39,666 nucleotides of DNA, from positions 1 to 39,666 of the forward strand of contig JAJTCO010000060.1 of the NCBI GenBank assembly GCA_021323265.1, written 5' to 3'. This document shows, piece by piece, positions 1 through 8,034 of this stretch. A program made the position numbers and the translations under genes. The notes beneath the pieces were generated by a model. The model made no database searches, was not told where the DNA came from, and worked only from the letters and a program-made list of their open reading frames with translations. Positions within the stretch are counted from its first letter, which is position 1, and every line of letters starts with the position of its first letter. The stretch comes from Pseudoduganella sp. (GTDB taxonomy: Bacteria > Pseudomonadota > Gammaproteobacteria > Burkholderiales > Burkholderiaceae_D).

Positions 1-1168
1 GTCGTCGGCGCTGTCGACCGCGGCCGAACTGGCGGCGCGCTTCATCAACGACCGCCACCTGCCGGACAAGGCCATCGACGTGATCGACGAGGCGGGCGCT
101 GCGCAGCGCATCCTGCCCAAGTCGAAGCAGAAGAAGACCATCGGCAAGACCGAGATCGAGGAAATCATTTCCAAGATCGCGCGCATTCCGCCGCAGACCG
201 TCAACCAGGACGACCGCAGCAAGCTGCAGACCATCGATCGCGACCTGCGCAACGTGGTGTTCGGCCAGGATCCGGCCATCGAAGCGCTGGCATCGGCCAT
301 CAAGATGTCGCGCGCGGGCCTGGGCAAGCAGGACAAGCCGATCGGTTCCTTCCTGTTCTCCGGTCCGACCGGCGTGGGCAAGACCGAGGTGGCCAAGCAG
401 CTTGCCTTCATCCTGGGCATTGAGCTGATCCGCTTCGACATGTCCGAGTACATGGAACGCCATGCGGTGAGCCGCCTGATCGGCGCGCCGCCGGGCTACG
501 TGGGCTACGACCAGGGCGGCCTGCTGACCGAGGCCGTCACCAAGAAGCCGCACGCGGTGCTGCTGCTGGACGAGATCGAGAAGGCGCATCCGGATATCTT
601 CAATATCCTGCTGCAGGTGATGGACCACGGCACGCTGACCGACAACAATGGCCGCAAGGCCGACTTCCGCAACGTGATCATCATCATGACCACGAACGCG
701 GGGGCGGAAAGCCTGCAGAAGCGTTCCATCGGCTTTACCGACAGCAAGGAAGCGGGCGACGAGATGGCGGACATCAAGCGCATGTTCACGCCGGAGTTCC
801 GCAACCGCCTCGACTCGATCATCAGCTTCCGTGCGCTGGACGAGGACATCATCCTGCGCGTGGTGGACAAGTTCCTGATGCAGCTGGAAGAGCAGCTGCA
901 CGAGAAGAAGGTGGAAGCGATCTTCAGCGAGAAGCTGCGCAAGTTCCTGGCGAAGAAGGGCTTCGACCCGCTGATGGGCGCGCGTCCGATGTCGCGCCTG
1001 ATCCAGGACATGATCCGCAAGGCGCTGGCCGACGAGCTGCTGTTCGGCCGCCTGGTCAGCGGCGGCAAGGTCATCGTCGACCTGGACGAGGCCGAAGGCA
1101 TCAAGCTGGAGTTCCCGGAACCGGATGCGGCGCCGACGCCGCCGCCGGAGACTGTCGAAGTCGAGTAA
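1..1168 (+). CDS. clpA: ATP-dependent Clp protease ATP-binding subunit ClpA (3' part)
   Basis: This is the C-terminal part of a ClpA AAA+ unfoldase; the reading frame (codons from base 2) is open at the left edge, so the start lies outside. ClpA hexamers unfold proteins and feed them to the ClpP peptidase. The visible part begins at the end of the first AAA+ module (the AARFINDRHLPDKAIDVIDE region) and contains the whole second module: Walker A GPTGVGKTE, Walker B LLLDEIEKAH, the arginine-finger region FRNRLDSI, and the small C-terminal domain with GARPMSR. It ends in an acidic, Pro-rich tail. The family call is firm; ClpA is preferred over ClpB because the second module follows directly, with no long coiled-coil middle domain. 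clpS is usually upstream but is not in view. A strong terminator follows. Confidence 0.95.
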   Translation, partial: SSALSTAAELAARFINDRHLPDKAIDVIDEAGAAQRILPKSKQKKTIGKTEIEEIISKIARIPPQTVNQDDRSKLQTIDRDLRNVVFGQDPAIEALASAIKMSRAGLGKQDKPIGSFLFSGPTGVGKTEVAKQLAFILGIELIRFDMSEYMERHAVSRLIGAPPGYVGYDQGGLLTEAVTKKPHAVLLLDEIEKAHPDIFNILLQVMDHGTLTDNNGRKADFRNVIIIMTTNAGAESLQKRSIGFTDSKEAGDEMADIKRMFTPEFRNRLDSIISFRALDEDIILRVVDKFLMQLEEQLHEKKVEAIFSEKLRKFLAKKGFDPLMGARPMSRLIQDMIRKALADELLFGRLVSGGKVIVDLDEAEGIKLEFPEPDAAPTPPPETVEVE

Positions 1169-1183
1169 GCCGTCAGGCATGAG

Positions 1184-1210
1184 AAAACCCGCTCCCGTAG
1201 CGGGTTTTCT
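1184..1210 (+). terminator. Rho-independent terminator of clpA
   Basis: A 10-bp perfect stem (AAAACCCGCT / AGCGGGTTTT) with a 5-base loop, running into a T-rich tract, starts 15 bases after the clpA stop codon. Confidence 0.85.
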
Positions 1211-1255
1211 TTTGCCCGCCTATCAGACGGCATGGGTACGCTGCACCGCACCATG

Positions 1256-1284
1256 AAAACCCGCTCGCGAGCGGGCTTTTTATT
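1256..1284 (+). terminator. Second terminator-like hairpin before the S41 peptidase gene
   Basis: The 16-base palindrome CCCGCTCGCGAGCGGG is preceded by AAAA and followed by CTTTTTATT. It resembles the hairpin about 70 bases upstream, including the preceding CATGA and AAAACCCGCTC, so it looks like a local duplication. It would stop any readthrough from clpA, which implies that the next gene has its own promoter between here and 1325. Confidence 0.7.
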
Positions 1285-1324
1285 GCACAATCCGGAGCGG
1301 TTTAATCATCCTTTTTCCAACGCA

Positions 1325-4300
1325 ATGAATAAATCCATCATTCTTTCGCTTGGCCTGTGCGCCATCACCACCACCGCTGTCGTGAATGCCTACGCGGCCG
1401 ATCCCTACCTGCGCTTTCCCGCCGTGCGTGGCGACGCCGTGGTCTTCACCGCGGAAGGCGACCTGTGGAAGGCCGGCATCGCCGGCGGGGCCGCGCAGCG
1501 CCTGACCACGCACGCCGGTTCCGAGACCCAGGCTGCCATTTCGCCCGACGGCCAGTGGCTGGCCTTCGTCGCCAGCTACGAGGGCGCACCGGAAGCGTAC
1601 GTGATGCCGCTGGCCGGTGGCCTGCCCAAGCGCCTGACCTTCGCCAACGAGAATGCGCGCGTGCTGGGCTGGACGGCCAGCGGCGAGGTGCTGGTGGCGT
1701 TGCCGACCCAGACCGGTCCGCGCAACCGCTGGGAAGTGTCGGCGCTCAAGCCCGACACCCTGGCGCGGCGCGTCTTCCCGGTGGCCGACGCCAACGATGC
1801 GGTGCTGGACGATGCCGGCAAGACCCTGTACTTCACGCGCCTTGGCCTGCTCATGACCGGCGACAACGTGCGCCGCTACCGCGGCGGGGCGGCGGCCCAG
1901 CTGTGGCGTTACGACGTGGACGGCGGTGGCGAAGCGCGCCTGGTGTTCAAGGGTGAGGCGGGCAATTTCAAGCGGCCGATGTGGTGGAAGGGCCGCCTGT
2001 ACTTCATCAGCGACCGCGATGGCGCCGACAACATCTGGTCGTCCGACGCGGACGGCGGCGACCTGCGTGCCCACACGCAGCACAAGGACTGGGACGTGCG
2101 CAACGCCAGCCTGGGCGACGGGCGCATCGTCTACCAGTTGGGCGCGGACGTGCACGTGCTGGAGCTGGACGGCGGCGCCGTGCGGCCGTTGAAGTTTTCG
2201 CTGCTGTCGGACTTCGACCAGCAGCGCACGCGCCAGGTGCGCTCGCCGCTGGAAGCGTTGACCAACACCGCCTTGTCGGCGCGCGAGGAGCGCGTGGTGC
2301 TGACGGCGCGCGGACGCGTCAGCATTGCCGGCACCGGCACCTTGCGCCGCGTCGAAATCGCCATTCCGGAAGGGGCGCGGGCACGCGATGCGGTGTTCAG
2401 CCATGACGAGAAGTCCGTCTACGCCATCGTGGACACGACGGGCGAGAACGAGATCTGGAAATTCGCTGCCGATGGTTCGGGCAAGGGCGAGCGCTTGACC
2501 ACCGATGGCAACAACCACCGCTGGTCGGTCTACCCTTCGCCGGACGGCAAGTGGCTGGCCCACAATGACAAGAAAGGGCGCATGTGGTTGCTGAACCTGG
2601 CCACGCGCGTCAATACCCTGGTCGACGACGCCGGCAAGGCCGTGGGCATCGACCAGCACGATCCGGCCGTGTGGTCGCCCGACAGCCGCTACCTGGCCTT
2701 CGTGCGCGCCGATTCGGACGCGCAGCGCGACCAGATCGCCCTGTATGCGATCGAGGGCAAGCAGCTGGCCTTCGTGACCGGCGACCGCTACCCGTCGGAG
2801 TCGCCGGTGTTTTCGCCGGATGGCCGCTGGCTGTATTTCCTTTCGGCGCGCAATTTCACGCTGGCCAATGGTTCGCCCTGGGGCGACCGCAACATGGGGC
2901 CGGTGTTCGACAAGCGCGTCGGCGTGTTCGCCCTGGCGCTGCAGCCGGGCAACCGCTTCCCGTTCAAGCCGGACGACGAGTTGAGCAAGGCGGGCGCCAA
3001 GCCGGCCGAATCGCCGGAGGAAAAGGCTGCCGAGAAGGCGGTCGAGAAGGCCGTCGAAAAAGCCGCCGACGCCAAGGCCGACAAGGCCGCCGCCAACGGC
3101 GCTGCCAAGCCCGGCGCGCCGGCGAAGCCGTCCCTGCCGCCCATCGTGTTTACCGGCCTGGCCGAGCGCATCTACGAGGTGCCGCTGACGGCCGGCAATT
3201 ACCGCGACCTGGCGGTGGACGACAAGCGCCTGTACTTCCTGGAGCGCGAAGGCAACGAGGGCCGCGCCACGCTGAAGACGCTGGCCATTGCGCGCAACAG
3301 CCCGCAGCCGGAAACCTTCGTGGCCGGCGTGCGCAACTTCGAGCTATCGGGCGACCGCAAGCGCATCTACTACCGCACCTTCGCCGCCAACGGCCCGGGC
3401 GACATGATGATCGTCGACGCGGGCGCCAAGCTGCCGGCCGACACCAGCAAGGCCAAGGTGCGCGTGGATGACTGGACCTTCGTCACCAATCCGCGCCTGG
3501 AATGGAAGCAGATGTTCAACGACGCCTGGCGCATGCACCGCGACTTCCTGTACGACGCCAAGATGCGCGGCGTGGACTGGAACGTCGTGCGCTCGAAGTA
3601 CACGCCGCTGGTCGAGCGCGTGACCGAGCGCGCTGAACTGAACGACATTCTCGGCATGATGGTGGCCGAAGTGGGCGCGCTGCATTCGCAGGTGGCGCCG
3701 GGCGACATTCGCCGTCCCGCGCCGGAGGGCACGCCGGCCGGCCTGGGCGCCGTGCTCGAGCGCACCGCCAAGGGTTACCGCGTGCAGCACGTGTACCGTA
3801 CCGAGCCCGAGCTGCCCAATGCGCGCTCGCCGCTGGCGCAGCCCGACGTCGACGTGCGCGCCGGCGACATCATCACCGCCGTGAACGGCAAGCCGGTGCT
3901 GGAAGCGCGCGACATTTCCGACTTGCTGCTGAACCAGGCCGACAAGCAGGTGCTGCTCAACGTGGCCACGGCCAAGGGCGCGCAGCGTTCCGTGATCGTG
4001 ACGCCGGTGCCGCTGGCGCGCCATGCGCTGCTGCGCTACGGCGACTGGGAACAGGGGCTGGCGCGCAAGGTGGACGAGGCGTCCAAGGGCCGGATCGGCT
4101 ACCTGCACCTGCGTGCGATGGGACCGAACGACATTGCCACCTTTGCCCGCGAGTTCTACGCCAACATCAACCGTGATGGCCTGATCATCGACGTGCGCCG
4201 TAACCAGGGCGGCAATATCGACAGCTGGATCATCGAGAAACTGCTGCGCAAGGCATGGGCCTACTGGGCGCCGCCCTCGGGCCGCGTGTACCCGAACATG

Positions 4301-4693
4301 CAGAATACCTTCCGCGGCCACCTGGTGGTGCTGGTCGACGAGCTGACGTATTCGGACGGCGAGACCTTCGCCGCCGGCGTGAAGGCGCTCGGCCTGGCGC
4401 CGCTGGTAGGCAAGCGCACCGCCGGCGCCGGCGTCTGGCTCAGCGACCGTAACCGCTTAAGCGACAACGGCATGGTGCGCGTGGCGGAGAACGGCCAGTT
4501 CGGCGAGGCCGATGGCCAGTGGCTGATCGAGGGCGTGGGCGTGGCACCTGACGTGGAAGTGGACAACCTGCCGCACGCCAGCTACACGGGACGCGACCGC
4601 CAGCTGGAAGTGGCGATCGAAATGCTGCAGAAGAAACTGAAGGAGCAGCCGGTCAAGCCGTTGCAGCCACAAGCAATCCCGGCGCTGCAGTAA
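1325..4693 (+). CDS. Exported tricorn-like S41 family peptidase
   Basis: A 1122-residue protein starting at ATG 1325. This start gives a clean signal peptide (MNKSIILSLGL..., likely cut after AYA near residue 24); an in-frame start farther upstream would translate through the terminator hairpin. Residues about 25-550 carry WD40/TolB-like propeller repeats (SPDGQWLAF, SPDSRYLAF, SPDGRWLYF). A Lys/Ala/Glu-rich linker lies at about 555-606, then a second propeller part, a PDZ-like segment (GDIITAVNGKPV) and a C-terminal S41 domain (DVRRNQGGNIDSW, TYSDGETFAAG). Candidate catalytic residues by comparison with tricorn protease are His787 (GALHS), Ser1010 (YSDGE) and Glu1069 (LIEGVGVAPD); the Ser-Glu spacing of 59 is close to tricorn's 58. 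It probably degrades peptides in the periplasm. No clear ribosome binding site precedes the start. Confidence 0.88.
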   Translation: MNKSIILSLGLCAITTTAVVNAYAADPYLRFPAVRGDAVVFTAEGDLWKAGIAGGAAQRLTTHAGSETQAAISPDGQWLAFVASYEGAPEAYVMPLAGGLPKRLTFANENARVLGWTASGEVLVALPTQTGPRNRWEVSALKPDTLARRVFPVADANDAVLDDAGKTLYFTRLGLLMTGDNVRRYRGGAAAQLWRYDVDGGGEARLVFKGEAGNFKRPMWWKGRLYFISDRDGADNIWSSDADGGDLRAHTQHKDWDVRNASLGDGRIVYQLGADVHVLELDGGAVRPLKFSLLSDFDQQRTRQVRSPLEALTNTALSAREERVVLTARGRVSIAGTGTLRRVEIAIPEGARARDAVFSHDEKSVYAIVDTTGENEIWKFAADGSGKGERLTTDGNNHRWSVYPSPDGKWLAHNDKKGRMWLLNLATRVNTLVDDAGKAVGIDQHDPAVWSPDSRYLAFVRADSDAQRDQIALYAIEGKQLAFVTGDRYPSESPVFSPDGRWLYFLSARNFTLANGSPWGDRNMGPVFDKRVGVFALALQPGNRFPFKPDDELSKAGAKPAESPEEKAAEKAVEKAVEKAADAKADKAAANGAAKPGAPAKPSLPPIVFTGLAERIYEVPLTAGNYRDLAVDDKRLYFLEREGNEGRATLKTLAIARNSPQPETFVAGVRNFELSGDRKRIYYRTFAANGPGDMMIVDAGAKLPADTSKAKVRVDDWTFVTNPRLEWKQMFNDAWRMHRDFLYDAKMRGVDWNVVRSKYTPLVERVTERAELNDILGMMVAEVGALHSQVAPGDIRRPAPEGTPAGLGAVLERTAKGYRVQHVYRTEPELPNARSPLAQPDVDVRAGDIITAVNGKPVLEARDISDLLLNQADKQVLLNVATAKGAQRSVIVTPVPLARHALLRYGDWEQGLARKVDEASKGRIGYLHLRAMGPNDIATFAREFYANINRDGLIIDVRRNQGGNIDSWIIEKLLRKAWAYWAPPSGRVYPNMQNTFRGHLVVLVDELTYSDGETFAAGVKALGLAPLVGKRTAGAGVWLSDRNRLSDNGMVRVAENGQFGEADGQWLIEGVGVAPDVEVDNLPHASYTGRDRQLEVAIEMLQKKLKEQPVKPLQPQAIPALQ

Positions 4694-4696
4694 GCG

Positions 4697-5398
4697 TCAG
4701 AATTCCTGCAGCTGCCTGAGCGCCGCCGCACGGCGGCGCGACACTTCCACGTGCATGTCGTCCAGGCGCAAGGTCAGGGCGCCGCCATCGACGTTGTCGA
4801 TGCCGCGCACGGCGGCCAGGTTGACGATGTGGCGGCGGCTGGCGCGGAAGAACTGCTGCGGGTCCAGGCGCTGCTCCAGCTGCAGCAGCGAGCGCGCCAG
4901 CAAGGGCCTGCCGCCGTCGAAATACAGCCGGGTGTAATTGCCTTCGGATTCGAACAGCCGGATATCCTCCAGCCGCACGAACCAGCAGCGTTCACCGTCG
5001 CGGATGAACAGCTTGCGCGGCATGCTGCTTGGCGCTGGCGCCTGTCCAAGCCGCGCCGCTGCGCGCTCCAGGGCGCCGGCCAGGCGCTGCGGCGCGATGG
5101 GCTTCATCAGGTAGTCCAGCGCGCTCGCTTCGAAGGCCTGCAGGGCGTATTCGTCGAAGGCGGTGGTGAAGATGACCTCGGGCGGGTCGTCCAGTGCAGC
5201 CAGCAGGTCGAAGCCGCTGCCGCCCGGCATCTGCACGTCCAGCAGCAACAGGTCCGGCTGCAGGGCGGCCACCTGCAGCGCCGCCTCCGCCGCACTGGCG
5301 GCTTCCCCCGCGATCTCCACGTTGGCGTGCGCTGCTAGCATGCGCCGCAGCTCGGCGCGCGCCAGGCGTTCGTCGTCGACGATCAGCACGCGCATCAT
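4697..5398 (-). CDS. LytTR-family response regulator (pair 1)
   Basis: A 233-residue regulator. The receiver domain (about 1-120) has the acidic pair in VDDER, phospho-acceptor Asp54 (LLLLDVQMPGG), the Thr in FTTAFDEYA and the Lys in YLMKPI, so it should accept phosphate. The LytTR DNA-binding domain covers about 128-230 (FVRLEDIRLFESEGNYTRLY, FFRASRRHIVNL). Its start codon overlaps the stop of the upstream LytS-type kinase by ATGA, showing translational coupling and a cognate pair. The coding end lies 3 bases from the convergent S41 peptidase stop, leaving no room for a separate terminator. Target genes are unknown; the neighbouring hydrolase is a candidate. Confidence 0.92.
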   Translation of the reverse strand: MMRVLIVDDERLARAELRRMLAAHANVEIAGEAASAAEAALQVAALQPDLLLLDVQMPGGSGFDLLAALDDPPEVIFTTAFDEYALQAFEASALDYLMKPIAPQRLAGALERAAARLGQAPAPSSMPRKLFIRDGERCWFVRLEDIRLFESEGNYTRLYFDGGRPLLARSLLQLEQRLDPQQFFRASRRHIVNLAAVRGIDNVDGGALTLRLDDMHVEVSRRRAAALRQLQEF

Positions 5399-6432
5399 GC
5401 CGCCGCCGGAAACTGCAGGGTCGCGCGCACCCAGCCGCTGCTTTCGCTCAGGTCCAGGCTGGCGTCCTCGCCGATCGACAGGGCCAGGCGCTTGCGCGTG
5501 TTGTCCAGGCCGACCCGGGTGGAATTGGCGAAGGTGCGGATGGCGCCGGCATTGGCGATCTCGATCACGGCGTTGCCGCCGACGCGGCGCGCGGTGATGT
5601 GGATGTCGCTGCCGGCCGCACTGGTCTCCACGCCGTACTTGACGGCATTCTCCACCAGCGTCTGCAGCGACATCGGCGGCACCATGACCTGCTCCAGGCC
5701 CGCTTCGATCTCGATCCGGGTACGCAGCCTTTCCTCGAAGCGGATCTTCTCGATGGCCAGGTAGGCTTCGACCGCTTCCAGCTCCCTTTGCAACGGCACC
5801 TTGTGCTGCTGGCCCGACTTCAATGCATAGCGCATCAGGCTTGCCAGCTGGTCGATCATCTGCGACGCCGCATCGGGTTGCTGGTAGACCAGGGCACGGA
5901 TGCTGTTGAGGCTATTGAAGAAGAAGTGCGGGTTGACCTGGGCCTGCAGCGCGCGCAGTTCGGCATCCTTGGCCTGCACTTCCATGCGCAGCGCGGTCGC
6001 CTCGAACTGGTTGGCGCGGCGGATCGACAGCGCCGCCAGGTAGGCGAGCTGCCAGGCCAGGAAGACGCAGCTCCAGGGGATGGCCCAGAGCGCGACCGCA
6101 GCGAGGCTGCTTGCGAATTTCCCCTGCAGGAAATAGATCGCTCCCACCACGCTGAGCGCCTGCAGCGGTCCAAGCAGGAGCAGGGGGCCGGCGATCATGC
6201 GCCAGTTGATGGCACCGGCGTTCCAGCGGCGTGCCTTGATGGCGCGGTGCCACAGGTCCGACAGAAGCAGGCCGCTGGCGCCGGTCCAGACGCAGGTGGC
6301 AAGCACGCCGCGCAGGTGCAGGAAGCTGCTGTAGATCGCCAGCACCATGAGCAACACCAGCGTCCAGCCCAGGCCCTGCAATATCCAGTACCAGTTGAGC
6401 CTTGCCATCAGCGGGCGCGGTGTCGATTCCAT
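5395..6432 (-). CDS. LytS-type sensor histidine kinase (pair 1)
   Basis: A 345-residue membrane kinase. The first about 140 residues hold four hydrophobic segments (about 18-38, 43-62, 82-102, 112-135) without a recognisable extracellular sensor domain. A short coiled-coil linker follows (AKDAELRALQAQ), then the His_kinase motif QVNPHFFFNSLNS with phospho-acceptor His169, and an ATPase domain with the N box LVENAVKYGVE. The glycine-rich lid is short (RVGLDNTRKRL). The start was chosen by alignment with the paralogue at 8031-9065, which shares the N-terminal pattern PLxARxNWYWxLQ. It overlaps the downstream LytTR regulator by 4 bases and lies 9 bases after the hydrolase gene, so all three may share a transcript. 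Confidence 0.9.
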   Translation of the reverse strand: MESTPRPLMARLNWYWILQGLGWTLVLLMVLAIYSSFLHLRGVLATCVWTGASGLLLSDLWHRAIKARRWNAGAINWRMIAGPLLLLGPLQALSVVGAIYFLQGKFASSLAAVALWAIPWSCVFLAWQLAYLAALSIRRANQFEATALRMEVQAKDAELRALQAQVNPHFFFNSLNSIRALVYQQPDAASQMIDQLASLMRYALKSGQQHKVPLQRELEAVEAYLAIEKIRFEERLRTRIEIEAGLEQVMVPPMSLQTLVENAVKYGVETSAAGSDIHITARRVGGNAVIEIANAGAIRTFANSTRVGLDNTRKRLALSIGEDASLDLSESSGWVRATLQFPAAA

Positions 6433-6441
6433 GGGCAGCGA

Positions 6442-7314
6442 TTATTGGATGAATTGGTCGATGCGAGCATACATCCATTCAGGCGCGTCGTACATGATGA
6501 AATGGCGCGCCGTGTCGGCAATTTCGACCTGCACGCCTGGCAGCTTCGCATACTGCGCCTTGAAGGTGCCTTCCACCGCCTCCTTGGGCGCGAAAGCCTT
6601 GTAGCCGATCCAGGTGCCAAGCACCAGCGTTGGCGCCTGGATGCGGCCGATGTCTTCGCGCAGGTCGCTGGACATGATGTCGTACATGGCCTCGGTGACG
6701 GTGGCGCGGTCGGAGAGTTTGCCCCAGCCGGCGATGCGCTGCGCATGCTCGGGCGCGGTGACCATGCCGGCGGTGCTGCGCTGCTGCATGGCGCTGAAGC
6801 TGGCGTCGTCCAGGCCGAGCATGCCGTCGCGCATCTGGGCGGCGCCCGCTTGCAGCTGTTCGCTGCTGGCGGCCGGATTGCGCGTGGCGCCCAGGGCGGG
6901 CAGGGCGTCGATGACGACCAGGCGGCCCACCTTGTCCGGGTGGTTGCTGGCCAGTCTCAGGCCGAGGACGCCGCCCAGGCTGTGGCCGATCACGGTCGGC
7001 TTGCCCAGCTTGTTGCGGGCGATGTAGTCGGCCAGTTGCCGTTCCGCGGCCGGCAGCAGGCGCTCCCCGGCCAGTGCCGGCACGCCGGCAAATCCCGCCA
7101 GGGTCAGGATGTGGCACTGGCGCTTGACGCACAGGTGCGCGGCCGTCTCCTGCCACACTTCGCCTGACGAAGCGAGGCCGGGAATGAGGATCACAGGCTC
7201 TCCATTGCCCCGGACGTCGGCCTTGAAGGCGCTGGCTGCAAGCGTGGGCGCCGCGGCGCTGGCCAGCAGCAGTGCGGCGAGAATTCGCGCGGCGTTGACA
7301 AATGTGTTCTTCAT
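6442..7314 (-). CDS. Exported alpha/beta-fold hydrolase
   Basis: A 290-residue protein with a signal peptide (MKNTFVNAARILAALLLASA..., cut near residue 27) and an alpha/beta hydrolase domain: oxyanion-hole region ILIPGLASSG, nucleophile elbow GHSLGG with Ser112, and a C-terminal His in DTARHFIMYD. The start at 7314 is set by a strong AAGGAGGA ribosome binding site 7 bases upstream; an in-frame ATG eight codons earlier has none. After the sixth strand (LVLGTWIGYKAF) the usual catalytic Asp is not obvious, so the acid residue may come from elsewhere. Substrate unknown. It sits between two LytS/LytTR modules and 9 bases before the kinase of pair 1, suggesting a target or co-transcribed gene. Confidence 0.87.
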   Translation of the reverse strand: MKNTFVNAARILAALLLASAAAPTLAASAFKADVRGNGEPVILIPGLASSGEVWQETAAHLCVKRQCHILTLAGFAGVPALAGERLLPAAERQLADYIARNKLGKPTVIGHSLGGVLGLRLASNHPDKVGRLVVIDALPALGATRNPAASSEQLQAGAAQMRDGMLGLDDASFSAMQQRSTAGMVTAPEHAQRIAGWGKLSDRATVTEAMYDIMSSDLREDIGRIQAPTLVLGTWIGYKAFAPKEAVEGTFKAQYAKLPGVQVEIADTARHFIMYDAPEWMYARIDQFIQ

Positions 7315-7386
7315 GAGTGTTTCCTCCTTGTGAAACACAGCTTAGCGGCGTGCGCGGCATGGCCGAACAGGCGCCTTGGCGAACGG

Positions 7387-8034
7387 TCAGTTGGCATGAT
7401 GAGTGGCGTGCGCAACGCGCACCGCCTTGCCGGCCACGTGCAGCGTCAGGCCGCCGTCGCCGCCTTGCCCGATGCGGCGCACGTCTGCCAGGTTGACGAT
7501 GTGGCGCCGGCTGGCGCGGAAGAACTGTTGCGGATCGAGCAGCCGTTCGATCTGCGGCAGGGGCCTTGCAATCAGCGGCGAGCCGCCATGGAAGTAGGCG
7601 CGCGTGCCCGCGCCTTCCGCTTCGAACAGGTGGATGTCGGTCAGGCGCACGAACCAGCAGCGTCCGGCGTCGCGGATGAGCAGCCTGCGCGGTGTCCCGC
7701 CCATGCCCAGGCGCACCGCGGCGCGCTCCAGCGCGGCCGCCAGCTGCTGCGGCCGGATCGGTTTGAGCAGGGAGTCGGGCGGGCAGTCGCCGTAGCCGGT
7801 GGTGAAGATGATTTCCGGAGCGGGTTCCAGCGCGGCCAGCACGTCGTAAGCGCTGCCGTCGGGCAGGCCTTCGTTGAGCAGCAGCAGGTCCGGTGCCAGG
7901 GAAGTTGCCAGCGCAATGGCGCCGGCGACGCTGGCCGCTTCGCCGACGACTTCCACCTGCGGGTGCGCCGCGAGCAGGCGGCGCAGCTCCTGGCGCGCCA
8001 GCCGTTCATCGTCAACGACCAGCACGCGCATCAT
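7387..8034 (-). CDS. LytTR response regulator with degenerate receiver (pair 2)
   Basis: A 215-residue paralogue of the regulator at 4697-5398. The acidic pair (VDDER), the Thr (FTTG) and the Lys (LLKPI) are kept, but the phospho-acceptor position is Asn54 (LLLLNEGLPDG; codon AAC on the minus strand at 7873-7875), where the paralogue has Asp54. The stretch between the FTT and KPI motifs is also shortened (GYGDCPPDSL instead of about 19 residues), removing most of one receiver helix. The LytTR domain (about 115-210) looks intact (FVRLTDIHLFEAEG, FFRASRRHIVNL). Its start overlaps the upstream kinase stop by ATGA. It may bind DNA independently of phosphorylation or act as a decoy; a sequencing error cannot explain a multi-residue change. 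Confidence 0.9.
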   Translation of the reverse strand: MMRVLVVDDERLARQELRRLLAAHPQVEVVGEAASVAGAIALATSLAPDLLLLNEGLPDGSAYDVLAALEPAPEIIFTTGYGDCPPDSLLKPIRPQQLAAALERAAVRLGMGGTPRRLLIRDAGRCWFVRLTDIHLFEAEGAGTRAYFHGGSPLIARPLPQIERLLDPQQFFRASRRHIVNLADVRRIGQGGDGGLTLHVAGKAVRVAHATHHAN

